Positions 8,679-17,907 of a stretch of 64,000 bases of DNA are shown here, in pieces (within the stretch, counting starts at the first letter, position 1; every line of letters begins with the position of its first letter). This DNA comes from Clostridiales bacterium UBA4039 (GTDB taxonomy: Bacteria > Bacillota > Clostridia > Lachnospirales > Vallitaleaceae). The translations under genes and the position numbers were made by a program. The notes below the pieces were generated by a model. It saw nothing but the letters and a program-made list of their open reading frames with translations, did not search any database and was not told the DNA's origin. The DNA lies in contig DGAD01000007.1 of assembly GCA_002382805.1 (NCBI GenBank), positions 62,001-126,000 on the forward strand. The letters are read 5' to 3'.

Positions 8679-10125
8679 ATTCGGTTCAATCAAAAATAAT
8701 ATGATGATGTACTCATTAGGCATTATCCTTTTAATGGCTCTATTAAGTATGTACTCTCTAAGTATTATGGAACGATACAAAGGAGAAATTCAAGGAATGT
8801 TTGAAAAACATATTTATCTTTCACAGGTAGAATCAAGAATGAATAGCCTTGATGCAGATTTGCTTGGTTTTTTGACATCAAAAAGTTCAACAAGGTTAAA
8901 TAATTACTTGATAGGTGTCGATCAGTTGCAAAAGGATATAGGTCAAGTTGATGAGCCAATATATAATGAAGAAGACTTGATGATGAAAAATATTGTTCGC
9001 CTTATTGAAGCATATCTTAATGAAAGTAACGAAGCCATTGGATACAAGCGGCTTCGAAATGTAGAAAAATATTACGAACATTATGAGTATAGCGTACGCA
9101 TCAAGGGACATATTTTTGACTATATAGATCAACTTAATAACATGCAACTTAATCGAAATTCAAAGTCTTATCTTGATTTGGTGAATCAAATTCGATTGCT
9201 TCAATCCATTACATACATTATAGTGATTATTCTTGTTTTACTAGCGTTTACGGTCGTCTATTACATTACAGCACGTATGGTTCGTCCAATCACCCACTTG
9301 TCAGAGGCGGCAGAAGAAATTGCAAAAGGGAATTTTCAGACAGATGATGTTCATGTGGATTCTGAAGACGAGTTCCTACTGCTGGCGGCTGCATTTAATA
9401 AGATGAAAAATAGTATAAGTGAATATGTGGATGAAATGAAAAAACAAGCAGAAACAGAAACGAAACTTAAAGATGAACAGCTAAAAAATGTTAAAATGGA
9501 ACATCTATTAGACAATGCAAGGCTATATGCGCTTCAATCACAAATTAATCCACATTTTATGTTCAATACGATTAATGCAGGTGTACAGTTGTCTATCCTT
9601 GAACGTGCACCTAAGACAGGAGATTTTTTGGAGACCATGTCACGGCTTTTTCGATATAATATACAAAAAATGGACACCCATTGTACGTTGGAAGAAGAGA
9701 TAAATAATATTAAGGATTACTATGAACTTCTTAAGGTCCGTTTTGGCAAGCGTATACAATTTGAGTTTGACATTGATCTAGATGCTGTGCATGTCAAAGT
9801 TCCGCAGTTGATTTTACAGCCTCTCGTTGAAAATGCCTATATTCATGGACTTAGCGGTCTCGAAGAGGGAGGACAAATTCGGGTTGAAGTCCATAAAAAA
9901 ATAGAATATGTTGAAATTCTTGTTCAAGATACAGGGGTTGGAATGTCTAAGGAAAAACTTGAGGATATTTTTTCGAATAACTCAGGAATTGGCATTAAAA
10001 ATGTACGTGACCGACTTGAATTATTTTACCATCAACAGGAACTGTTTTTTATTGAGAGCGCCTTAGGAAAAGGTGTCAAGATAACATTAAAAATCCCGCT
10101 GAATATGGAGGGTGTCGATGTATAA
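8662..10125 (+). CDS. LytS/YesM-type sensor histidine kinase
   Basis: 487 residues from ATG 8662, which overlaps the upstream gene; an in-frame ATG 16 codons earlier lies deeper inside that gene. Two transmembrane helices (~13-33 and ~184-206) bracket a ~150-residue outer domain. A HAMP segment (RPITHLSEAAEEIAKG) and a short coiled coil follow. The His_kinase motif QINPHFMFN places the phosphorylated His at 298. The HATPase part has PLVENAYIHG, DTGVGMS and GIGIKNVRDRL. The small outer domain has no obvious ligand-binding fold, fitting a kinase that senses through the neighbouring anchored binding proteins. Its stop overlaps the start of the response regulator gene (ATGTATAA), so the two are translationally coupled. 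Confidence 0.9.
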   Translation: MPKLSKFGSIKNNMMMYSLGIILLMALLSMYSLSIMERYKGEIQGMFEKHIYLSQVESRMNSLDADLLGFLTSKSSTRLNNYLIGVDQLQKDIGQVDEPIYNEEDLMMKNIVRLIEAYLNESNEAIGYKRLRNVEKYYEHYEYSVRIKGHIFDYIDQLNNMQLNRNSKSYLDLVNQIRLLQSITYIIVIILVLLAFTVVYYITARMVRPITHLSEAAEEIAKGNFQTDDVHVDSEDEFLLLAAAFNKMKNSISEYVDEMKKQAETETKLKDEQLKNVKMEHLLDNARLYALQSQINPHFMFNTINAGVQLSILERAPKTGDFLETMSRLFRYNIQKMDTHCTLEEEINNIKDYYELLKVRFGKRIQFEFDIDLDAVHVKVPQLILQPLVENAYIHGLSGLEEGGQIRVEVHKKIEYVEILVQDTGVGMSKEKLEDIFSNNSGIGIKNVRDRLELFYHQQELFFIESALGKGVKITLKIPLNMEGVDV

Positions 10126-11713
10126 AATACTGATTGCAGATGATGAACCGATTGTATTAGAAGGAATTAAGTTTATTATTGAAGAAAATTTTTCGGATAT
10201 AGAGATTGTAGCAACTGCTAGCTCTGGACGCGAGGCGATTGAAGCGAGCAATCGAGTAAGCCCGGATATTATTTTGATGGATATAAAAATGCCCGGCATT
10301 AATGGAATTGAGGCGATAGAGACCATTAAAAAACGCTATCCAAGCATTCGCTTTGTGATTGTCTCTGCCTATGAACAGTTTGAATATGCAAAGCAAGCTG
10401 TAGAGCTTGGAGTTAGCGAATATATCCTTAAACCCATTAATCAAGAAAAACTTCTCAATGTTTTGGAGAAGCTGACCCATGAGATTGATGCGGAGCGAAA
10501 GCAACAAGCGGTTGAAATTGAAAATAGAGAAAAATTAGAAAAAATCATACCTGTCCTTGAGCATGGATTTGTATATTCCTTGTTGCTAAACACCGATTAT
10601 CGTGAAGAATTGGTCCGTTATGAGGAGCTGTTTACGATTAATCAAGATTATGGTTATGTCATGATTTTTGAGTTTGGTGAAAAAGACGACGATGATAAAA
10701 TAGGCAACAGAATTGGAGCAGGGGTCAAAGGGCAAACATTTTACCCAAAAGTTCAAAACAAAATCAAATACAAGTGTAAATCGATTGTTGGTCCCTTAGT
10801 GATTAACCGTATGGTTGTCATTGTATTAGAAGATGAAACCGATAACGAATATCAACAGCGTATTAAAGCGATTCATTTGGCACAAACCATCATAGATAGT
10901 GTGCGTGATGATGTAGATAGCCATATTTGTGTGGGGATTGGCTCGTGTTATCGACTAGATAAGATTAGAAATTCACTGGAAGAAGCCAACCAAGCTCTTT
11001 CAAGAAATGCCAACGAAGAGATTTTACATGTGAATGATATCTTTGCGCATGAAGGCAGTGAAAAAGAATATACCTACGTTGATATAAAAGAAGATGAAAA
11101 CTATATCGTGCAATTGATGGAAAGTGGCAACGAGGAACTTGTCGCAAAAGAAGTTCAGGATTTTTTGGGGAAAATCCGCGTGAAGTTTCAAAATGATTTG
11201 GGGGATATTGTAAGCATTGCAATGGAATTAATGGTCATGGTGTTAAGCGCATCTTACAAAAATAATTTGAATGAAGCTAAAGTTGGGTACTCAACATACC
11301 TAACAGAGATTCGCAGAATGGAAAGTTTTTCAGAGCTTGTGCATTGGTGTGTAGGAAAGATTCAGTATATTACACGCTTACTTCAAGAAACCCATGTACA
11401 ACATATTTCAGATATTGTCATGTCAGCAAAAAACTATATCGACCAACATTATAATGAAGAGATTGGACTTAATGATATTTCAAAGGAGGTGGCCGTAAGC
11501 CCGCAGTATTTTAGCAAAATTTTTAAAGAAGAAATAGGCGTTACTTTTGTAGAATATGTTCGTACAAAACGAATTGATGTAGCGAAGGAGATGCTAAAAA
11601 CCAACAAATATTCTGTCAAAGAAATTTGTTATGAGATTGGTTATAATGATCCGAACTATTTTAGCCGATTATTTAAAAAGCTTGTAGGAGTAACACCAAC
11701 AGATTACAAGTAA
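10118..11713 (+). CDS. YesN-type response regulator with AraC DNA-binding domain
   Basis: 531 residues. ATG 10118 is six bases after GGAGG; a GTG two codons earlier overlaps that site. The receiver domain (1-120) has the acidic pair DDEP, the phospho-acceptor Asp55 in LMDIKMPG and the conserved Lys in YILKP. A long middle region (~130-420) with scattered helices links it to a C-terminal pair of helix-turn-helices of the AraC family (SKEVAVSPQYFSKIFKEE and CYEIGYNDPNYFSRLFKK). Phosphorylation by the adjacent kinase should let it bind DNA; by analogy with known XylFII-LytS-YesN systems its target would be the sugar importer operon downstream. Confidence 0.9.
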   Translation: MYKILIADDEPIVLEGIKFIIEENFSDIEIVATASSGREAIEASNRVSPDIILMDIKMPGINGIEAIETIKKRYPSIRFVIVSAYEQFEYAKQAVELGVSEYILKPINQEKLLNVLEKLTHEIDAERKQQAVEIENREKLEKIIPVLEHGFVYSLLLNTDYREELVRYEELFTINQDYGYVMIFEFGEKDDDDKIGNRIGAGVKGQTFYPKVQNKIKYKCKSIVGPLVINRMVVIVLEDETDNEYQQRIKAIHLAQTIIDSVRDDVDSHICVGIGSCYRLDKIRNSLEEANQALSRNANEEILHVNDIFAHEGSEKEYTYVDIKEDENYIVQLMESGNEELVAKEVQDFLGKIRVKFQNDLGDIVSIAMELMVMVLSASYKNNLNEAKVGYSTYLTEIRRMESFSELVHWCVGKIQYITRLLQETHVQHISDIVMSAKNYIDQHYNEEIGLNDISKEVAVSPQYFSKIFKEEIGVTFVEYVRTKRIDVAKEMLKTNKYSVKEICYEIGYNDPNYFSRLFKKLVGVTPTDYK

Positions 11714-11724
11714 GGTGGGGTAAG

Positions 11725-12771
11725 ATGAAAATTAGAGAAAAAAAGACACAGATATTCATCATCATTTTAAGTGTGGTTATTGTGGGAACACTTGGGATAG
11801 TGTTTTACAAAAATCACCAAGATAAAGTTCGAGCAGATAAAGAAAATATTACCATAGGTTACCTTTCGGACAATCTTGTTATTGAACGGTGGCAACGAGA
11901 TCAAGAAATATTTCGTGCGAACGCAACCAAGCAAGGGGCTCAAGTATTGGTCTATAATGCCAATGAAAATAATGAGACGCAAATTCAGCAGATTGAGTTA
12001 ATGATTGAAAAAAAAGTAGATGTATTAGTGATTGTGCCATATGATCGTGATGGCTTGTCAGATGTTATTGAAAAAGCGAGGGAAGCTGGCATTAAAGTTA
12101 TCGCCTATGATCGGTTGATACGCAATACAAACATTGATGCGTATATTTCCTTTGATAATGTAAAAGTCGGTGAGCTTATGGCTAGAGAACTCGTGGATAA
12201 GGTGCCTAAAGGCAATTATGTCATTATTAATGGATCGCCCGATGACAACAATTCATATATGTTTAATGAAGGATATATGAATGTCTTAACACCTGAAATT
12301 GAAAAAGGTAACATCAGTATTCTTGCTGAGATCTATGCCGAAGATTGGCGTGAAGAACCGGCTTATGATTTGATTAATCGCTTGCTCGATGAAAATCAAG
12401 AGATTGATGCTATTATTGGCGCGAATGATCGCCTGGCAGAGGCTGCAATTCGAGCCCTTGCGGAGGAAGGGCTGGCTGGGAAGGTTTACGTAGCAGGACA
12501 TGATGCAGACATATCTGCGTGCCAGCGCATTGTTGAAGGCACGCAGCATATGACAGTTTATAAACCGATTCGAACGCTGGCACAATCAGCAGTTGAACTG
12601 GCGATTGAGTTTGCAAAAGGGGAAAAACCTGTTTTTGAGCGGACTATATATAATGGAGAAGGCAATATCCCTTATATTCAACTCGATGTACTTTCAGTTA
12701 CAAAAGAAACGCTAGATGAAACCGTGATAGAGGATGGCTTTCATCTAAGAGAAGACGTCTATCGGGAATAG
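11725..12771 (+). CDS. Membrane-anchored XylF-like binding protein (XylFII-like sensor)
   Basis: 348 residues, 11 bases after the regulator gene. An N-terminal hydrophobic helix (residues ~9-27) lacks a lipobox cysteine, so an uncleaved anchor is likely. The body matches the XylF/ChvE group closely: GYLSDNLVIERWQRD, the QIQQIELMI helix, VDVLVIVPYD, VIAYDRLI, the SPDDNNSYMF ligand-loop motif, VAGHDADI and MTVYKPI. XylF proteins bind D-xylose and related sugars. A copy with a membrane anchor and no transporter partner, next to a LytS/YesN pair, is the arrangement of XylFII, the sugar-sensing subunit of such kinases. Here it is the second anchored binding protein of the same operon. Ligand identity (xylose, arabinose, galactose) cannot be read from the sequence. 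Confidence 0.82.
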   Translation: MKIREKKTQIFIIILSVVIVGTLGIVFYKNHQDKVRADKENITIGYLSDNLVIERWQRDQEIFRANATKQGAQVLVYNANENNETQIQQIELMIEKKVDVLVIVPYDRDGLSDVIEKAREAGIKVIAYDRLIRNTNIDAYISFDNVKVGELMARELVDKVPKGNYVIINGSPDDNNSYMFNEGYMNVLTPEIEKGNISILAEIYAEDWREEPAYDLINRLLDENQEIDAIIGANDRLAEAAIRALAEEGLAGKVYVAGHDADISACQRIVEGTQHMTVYKPIRTLAQSAVELAIEFAKGEKPVFERTIYNGEGNIPYIQLDVLSVTKETLDETVIEDGFHLREDVYRE

Positions 12772-12781
12772 AAAAAATATA

Positions 12782-12809
12782 TTGATTTTCATAGTATATA
12801 TGTTAGACT
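12782..12809 (+). promoter_or_regulatory. Candidate promoter with extended -10
   Basis: TTGATT (12782-12787) and TAGACT (12804-12809) are 16 bases apart, with TG one base before the -10 element. It would start transcription ~45 bases before the glycosidase/deacetylase lipoprotein gene and so separate it from the sensor operon. Confidence 0.45.
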
Positions 12810-12862
12810 AAATAAGACAAGCAACTTAGACATTGACAAAAGAATGGCGAAGAGGGTGTATA

Positions 12863-15496
12863 ATGAAAAAAATTTATTCGATGATGGTATTAGTTTTAAT
12901 TAGTATTTTTTTTGTGGCATGTAGTAACACTTCGGATAGCGATGATCCTGCGACGTCTCAGACACAAGCAGAGCAGAGTGATCAAGTCGCAAACCAAGAT
13001 GAGGGTACGCAAGAAGACAGTCAAAATTCAGAGCCTGAACCAGAACCGGAGCCTGAACCGGAACCAACTGAAGAAGAAATCTTGGCATTAGCTGTAGAAA
13101 AACAGCAAGAGCAAGATGCTAAGAATAAAGCGAATGATGGTATATACTACGTTCCGCTTCCAGAAATTCAATCCATTGAAGATCTTAACCCAGAGTTAAA
13201 AACTGTAAAAGCAAAAGCGCTTTATGTAACAAGCAATATTGCAGGATTTAATTTTGATGAAGAAGATATTAAACTCTATGCCGACCATATTCGATATATG
13301 GCGGGTGAGACAACAGAAGCAATAGATCAAGCGCGTCTTAGCGATGTGAACCGTCTTGAAGAGATATTAGGCATTTGTATGGCGACAGAAATCAATGCCC
13401 TTGTTATTGATGTCAAAAATGATCATGGACATGTTGGGTGGAAAAGTGATATTCAACTTGTGCAAGACATTGACAGCCATAAGAATGCACCAATGAAAGA
13501 CTATGAGCGCTTATTAACATATATGGATGAACAAGATATCTATAGTATAGCACGTGTTGTTGCTTTTAAAGATCCATACTATGCTGAGGTTGTTCCAGAG
13601 CATACGATTCAGTTAAATGCTGGAGGAACATATCGTGATAAAAATGGAACAGCATGGGTGAATCCTTTTGATCCGGTGGTATGGGATTATGTCGTTGCGG
13701 TGTCTAAAGAAGCTGCGCTTCGTGGATTTAAGGAAATCCAGTATGACTATGTGCGTTTTCCGGACAATGCAGCAAAGTACAATCCTATTACACATTTTCC
13801 AGAGCGCAATCTTAGAGACAAAGACGAAGGGATTGAAGATTTTCTAAAATATGCAAACAATGCACTAGAACCCTACAATGTTCATATATCTGTGGATGTA
13901 TTTGCTCAAGCAAGTCGTTCATGGGATGATCATCCAGAAGATATAGGTCAAACTTGGCGTAAGATGGCAAACCTTTCAGATTATATATGTCCGATGATTT
14001 ATCCAAGTCACTATGGAGAAAATGTCTATGGTTTTGCAGTGCCGGACCAGCATCCTTATGATGTGGTACGGATTGCACTCCAAGAAGCGATTGAACGTAA
14101 TAGTGCCCAAAAAACACCGGGAATTATTCGACCATGGATTCAAGGTTTTACAGCAGGATGGATTCCAGGCAATATTAACTATGATGCGAATACAATTGCC
14201 AAACAAATCATTGCAGCTACAGAACTTGGTATTGATGAATATATTATTTGGGATGCGGGTAATACGTATGATCCGATGATATTCTTCTACCATGACCAAG
14301 TTGGCGAAGCCTTTCCAAAAGAAGGACAAGATATGGTGGGACGAACAGCTGAACAAGCCCTTGATCGTTATCTAACAGCAGAGCGTTATGATCGAAAAAG
14401 TCAGATTTATCTTTTGACGCCAAAACAAATGCGTGAAGAAGACTATGATGATTTTGCGGAATCTTTAGATACATCTAAAATAAAAGTTGAATCTTTTGAC
14501 ATTCTCAGTGTTGAGAAAGTGGATGATGAAAACTATACAGCCAAAGTAGATGTGACCTATAGTTCTACATCAGGTAATGCTGAACTGGTGGGCGCCCAAT
14601 ACAAAATCATCATGGAAGATGGTGTGTTTAAAATTGTCCGTCCAAAGTTAGAGTGGGTGAATCCGGAAGATTTTCCGTTAGGTTTGGTTCCAAATGAAAT
14701 GGGTCGTGTTATGGTACTGATGTACCATAACATCGGTTCAGAGGAAGCGACATGGACGCGAACACCGGAGAATTTTAAAAAAGACCTTAACACACTTTAT
14801 GAAAAAGGGTATCGTCCTATTAGTTTAAAAGACTATGCGTCGGGGAATATTACAACACAAGCAGGATATACGCCGGTCGTTATAACAGTGGATGATACCA
14901 ATAAAAACAATTTTTTCTATACGGAAGATGGTGAAATTGCTCCGGATTCCTTTGTGGGCATTTTTATGGATTTTCACAAAGCGCATCCGGATTTTCCATT
15001 AGAAGCAACTTTTTTTGCAGATGGTCCGACGGTATTTGATGAACCGGAACTAGAGAAACAAAAAGTAGATACCGTTATTGAAGCGGGTATGGATATAAGT
15101 AACCATACATTAGCCCATGCAAGTTTAAGAGAGCTTGATTCTCTAGGGATTCAAGAAGCTATTGGGCAGCAAGCGGCAGATCTTGAAAAGTTGATTGGAA
15201 TAAAAGACTATAAGGTCAATACATTAGCGCTTCCTTATGGAGAACGACCATCGGATGACGTGCTGGAAAAATTATTGTTAGCTGGAACACATGAAAATCA
15301 AACGTATGAAAATATTGCAGTATTAAATGTAGGGTGGAATCCCGCCTATTCACCTTATGATGAGCGATTTAGCGCTTTAAGTATTCCTAGGATTCGGGCC
15401 AGTGAAATGAATGTCGATAATGTGGGTATGTATAATTACATAGAATACTTTGATAAAAATCCGGGGCAGCGTTTTATCAGTGATGGAAAGCCCTGA
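12863..15496 (+). CDS. Lipoprotein: DUF4015 putative glycosidase fused to a NodB-like deacetylase
   Basis: 877 residues from ATG 12863 (AGAGGG upstream; an in-frame TTG ten codons earlier has no site). Lipobox FVAC puts the lipidated Cys at 20. An acidic linker with alternating Glu-Pro spans ~57-69. Residues ~116-475 resemble the DUF4015 TIM-barrel family of putative glycoside hydrolases: DVKNDHGHVGW, IARVVAFKDP, QYDYVRFPD, ISVDVFAQ and YICPMIYPSHY. Residues ~617-870 resemble polysaccharide deacetylases: MYHNIG, the first metal motif altered to TVDDT (usual TFDDG), the His pair in NHTLAHAS and PYGERPS. The Phe to Val and Gly to Thr changes leave the two Asp in place. It should work on extracellular or wall polysaccharide. 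A beta-lactamase-fold gene follows 22 bases later. Confidence 0.8.
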   Translation: MKKIYSMMVLVLISIFFVACSNTSDSDDPATSQTQAEQSDQVANQDEGTQEDSQNSEPEPEPEPEPEPTEEEILALAVEKQQEQDAKNKANDGIYYVPLPEIQSIEDLNPELKTVKAKALYVTSNIAGFNFDEEDIKLYADHIRYMAGETTEAIDQARLSDVNRLEEILGICMATEINALVIDVKNDHGHVGWKSDIQLVQDIDSHKNAPMKDYERLLTYMDEQDIYSIARVVAFKDPYYAEVVPEHTIQLNAGGTYRDKNGTAWVNPFDPVVWDYVVAVSKEAALRGFKEIQYDYVRFPDNAAKYNPITHFPERNLRDKDEGIEDFLKYANNALEPYNVHISVDVFAQASRSWDDHPEDIGQTWRKMANLSDYICPMIYPSHYGENVYGFAVPDQHPYDVVRIALQEAIERNSAQKTPGIIRPWIQGFTAGWIPGNINYDANTIAKQIIAATELGIDEYIIWDAGNTYDPMIFFYHDQVGEAFPKEGQDMVGRTAEQALDRYLTAERYDRKSQIYLLTPKQMREEDYDDFAESLDTSKIKVESFDILSVEKVDDENYTAKVDVTYSSTSGNAELVGAQYKIIMEDGVFKIVRPKLEWVNPEDFPLGLVPNEMGRVMVLMYHNIGSEEATWTRTPENFKKDLNTLYEKGYRPISLKDYASGNITTQAGYTPVVITVDDTNKNNFFYTEDGEIAPDSFVGIFMDFHKAHPDFPLEATFFADGPTVFDEPELEKQKVDTVIEAGMDISNHTLAHASLRELDSLGIQEAIGQQAADLEKLIGIKDYKVNTLALPYGERPSDDVLEKLLLAGTHENQTYENIAVLNVGWNPAYSPYDERFSALSIPRIRASEMNVDNVGMYNYIEYFDKNPGQRFISDGKP

Positions 15497-15518
15497 TACT
15501 AAAAATAAGGAGTTTTGA

Positions 15519-16415
15519 ATGGACGTAAAAAAAATAAAAGGTAATACATATATCATTGATACAGGCATGTCCTATTTGGCTTTTTATAAAATCAATGAAA
15601 CAGAGATCATCATGATTGATACAGGGTGGCCCGATGAATTGGAGGGAATCATTCAAGTATTTGAAACCCATCACTTAAAACCGGTGGCAATTATAGGAAC
15701 CCATGCGCATGCAGATCACATAGGTAATAATGCAAAACTTAAAGAAAAGTATGGATGTGTCATCGCCATGCCAAAAGAAGAGGCGAATAACTGTAGCTCC
15801 CTTATGAACTTAAAAATGTATTATAATACCCAAACTCAGTCGCTATCAGATATCAAAGCGCATTATGGGTATATGGTTTGTGAGACGGATATCCATTTGT
15901 TTAAAGAACAGCAAAGTGTGTATTTAAATGGTGTGAAGTTTAAGTTGTTTCCAGCGCCTGGTCATAGTATGGCATTAACCTGTGTGATTACACCAGATGA
16001 TGTCGCTTATCTAGCGGATGCATTGATATCTAAGGAAGTCATGGAAGGGTATAAGTTGCCATTTTCTTTTGTTCTTGAACAAGACCTTCAAAGCAAACAA
16101 GCCTTGAAAAATCTAAAGTGCTCTTATTATATTGTGACCCATAAAAAGGTATATCAAGACATCAGTGGTTTAATTGAACAAAACATTGATTTTTATAAGA
16201 CAAAAGCAGAAAATGTATATGGTTTAATTACAAAGCATATGACCATGGAAGATATATTAAAGGCGGTTGTAAAGGCTTATGATATACATATATCAACGGT
16301 TTATAAATATAACGTGGTGTTTCGAATGTTACGTTGTTATGTGGAATATCTTCATGAGACCGGACGAATTAAGCAGATTGTTGATGATGGGTTTGTAAAA
16401 TATGCGCGTTGTTAG
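15519..16415 (+). CDS. Metallo-beta-lactamase fold hydrolase
   Basis: 298 residues with AAGGAG upstream. Zinc-binding motif THAHADHIG (~67-75), a later histidine in PAPGHSM (~150) and an aspartate in YLADALIS (~168) match the glyoxalase II-like branch of the fold. The last ~90 residues are helical and unlike the enzyme core. There is no signal peptide, so it is cytoplasmic. It lies directly behind the glycosidase/deacetylase gene and ahead of a terminator, so those two form a short operon. Substrate unknown; members include thioesterases, lactonases and glyoxalase II. Confidence 0.85.
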   Translation: MDVKKIKGNTYIIDTGMSYLAFYKINETEIIMIDTGWPDELEGIIQVFETHHLKPVAIIGTHAHADHIGNNAKLKEKYGCVIAMPKEEANNCSSLMNLKMYYNTQTQSLSDIKAHYGYMVCETDIHLFKEQQSVYLNGVKFKLFPAPGHSMALTCVITPDDVAYLADALISKEVMEGYKLPFSFVLEQDLQSKQALKNLKCSYYIVTHKKVYQDISGLIEQNIDFYKTKAENVYGLITKHMTMEDILKAVVKAYDIHISTVYKYNVVFRMLRCYVEYLHETGRIKQIVDDGFVKYARC

Positions 16416-16511
16416 AAAAAGCGTAAAGTCCAGTTAGCACAAATTTAGTATTAAAAAAATACAGATAGCAATTCAAAAATTATTGAAGAGATTAAAATAG
16501 TCATGGCATTT

Positions 16512-16549
16512 AAGAGACACAGTCATGGTTATATAGTCTCTTTTTTTTT
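16512..16549 (+). terminator. Rho-independent terminator after the MBL gene
   Basis: AAGAGAC (16512-16518) pairs with GTCTCTT (16536-16542), and nine Ts run through 16549. It separates the sensor/lipoprotein genes from the importer operon. Confidence 0.7.
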
Positions 16550-16562
16550 ATAATGAATTTAA

Positions 16563-16589
16563 CAGTGTTAGATGTTGCAATCAACACTG
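16563..16589. promoter_or_regulatory. Inverted repeat in the importer upstream region
   Basis: CAGTGTT (16563-16569) and AACACTG (16583-16589) are perfect inverted copies separated by 13 bases, 40 bases before the chvE-like start. It may be an operator for the YesN-type regulator or a leader hairpin. No -35/-10 pair in this stretch is convincing enough to place it relative to the transcription start. Confidence 0.35.
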
Positions 16590-16628
16590 GGGGAACATAA
16601 CAATCTATATGATAAGTGGAGGTAGAAT

Positions 16629-17822
16629 ATGAAAAAATTAGTATCTGTATTACTTGCGTTAACACTTGTACTTAGTGTACTTGCATTTGTAGGCTGTGGA
16701 AGTGATGAGCCACAAGACACAGACACAGATTCCAACATGACGGATGAGTCACAAGACATGACAGATGATACAGCAGACGATACGATGGAACAAGAAGATT
16801 CCTCAGACGGTAGCGTTGATATCGGTATTGTATTACCAACAAAAGAAGAACCAAGATGGGTACAAGATGAAGCGAGATTTTTAGCAGCGATTGAAAAAAC
16901 AAACTATAATGTAGAAGTACTTTTTAGTCAAGGGGATTCAGCCAAAGAAAAACAAAATGTTGAAACATTAATCGCTAAAGGAATTAAAGTGTTGATTCTT
17001 ACACCACAAGATGGAGATGCAGCAGCAGCAGCGGTTCAAGCGGCAAAAGAAGAAGGAATTACTGTAATTTCTTATGACCGTTTAGTAACCAATACAGACG
17101 CAGTTGACTATTACATTACATTTAACTCTGTAAATGTTGGGGAAGCACAAGGTCAATATTTATTAGATCAATTAGAAGATGGAACAACTGGCAATGCATT
17201 ATACTTATATGCAGGTGCGGCAACAGATAATAATGCCTTTTTATTCTTTGAAGGTGCATGGAATAAATTACAACCTAAAATTGCTGATGGAACATTTGAA
17301 GTTATGAACTCAACCAAAGCAGTTGAATACAAAGACAAAGCAATGTTAACACGTGAAGAAATGGGCGAAATTATTGAACAAGTTACAACAGACTGGAAAC
17401 CAGAAGTAGCTTTATCTAAAGCCCAATCACACATAACTGCAGCGCCTCCAACAGGAAAAACATATATTTTAGCACCAAATGATGGAACAGCACGTTCAAT
17501 ATATGACCAATTTGCAAAAGAAGATGGTGTTGATATTTATATTACAGGTCAAGATGCTGAGATTCCTTCAGTACAATATGTTATTGACGGAAAACAAAGC
17601 ATGACGGTACTTAAAGATGTTAGAGACCTTGTAAACGGTGCGATTTTAACAGCAACAGAAGTTTTAGAAGGCAATGCAATTAAAACAAACGGTGAGTATG
17701 ACAATGGTGCAACCATTGTACCAGCAATGGATATTCCTGTAATTACAGTAACACAAGATAATGTTGCAGATACAATTATCGGATCAGGATATTATGATTC
17801 TTCTGAATTTAGTGGATTATAA
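16629..17822 (+). CDS. chvE: ChvE-like monosaccharide-binding lipoprotein
   Basis: 397 residues. Lipoprotein signal with lipobox FVGC (Cys23), then a Asp/Thr/Glu-rich linker to ~residue 60. The binding domain follows the ChvE pattern: IGIVLPTKEEPRW, the helix QNVETLIAKGI, VISYDRLV, ATDNNAFLFFEGAW, SGQDAE-like TGQDAEIPSV, and MTVLKDVRDLV. ChvE-type proteins feed several aldoses (galactose, arabinose, xylose, glucose) to the GguA/GguB importer. Codon use is strongly biased to A/T-ending favourites, as in highly expressed genes. An 11-bp hairpin follows before the ATPase gene, which may hold extra binding-protein mRNA. A XylF name is also possible; the gene order and sequence motifs fit ChvE better. 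Confidence 0.85.
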   Translation: MKKLVSVLLALTLVLSVLAFVGCGSDEPQDTDTDSNMTDESQDMTDDTADDTMEQEDSSDGSVDIGIVLPTKEEPRWVQDEARFLAAIEKTNYNVEVLFSQGDSAKEKQNVETLIAKGIKVLILTPQDGDAAAAAVQAAKEEGITVISYDRLVTNTDAVDYYITFNSVNVGEAQGQYLLDQLEDGTTGNALYLYAGAATDNNAFLFFEGAWNKLQPKIADGTFEVMNSTKAVEYKDKAMLTREEMGEIIEQVTTDWKPEVALSKAQSHITAAPPTGKTYILAPNDGTARSIYDQFAKEDGVDIYITGQDAEIPSVQYVIDGKQSMTVLKDVRDLVNGAILTATEVLEGNAIKTNGEYDNGATIVPAMDIPVITVTQDNVADTIIGSGYYDSSEFSGL

Positions 17823-17845
17823 GAAATCGTAGAATTTGATAGTAG

Positions 17846-17871
17846 TAGTGGTGGGCTTTGGCCCATCACTA
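17846..17871 (+). other. Intercistronic hairpin between binding protein and ATPase genes
   Basis: Eleven base pairs (one G-U) around a TTTG loop, 17846-17856 with 17861-17871. No run of T follows, so it is more likely to protect or partly terminate the binding-protein mRNA, setting its higher dosage, than to be a full terminator. Confidence 0.55.
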
Positions 17872-17907
17872 TTATAAATTTTGATTGTAGTTGATAGGAG
17901 CTTGTGT

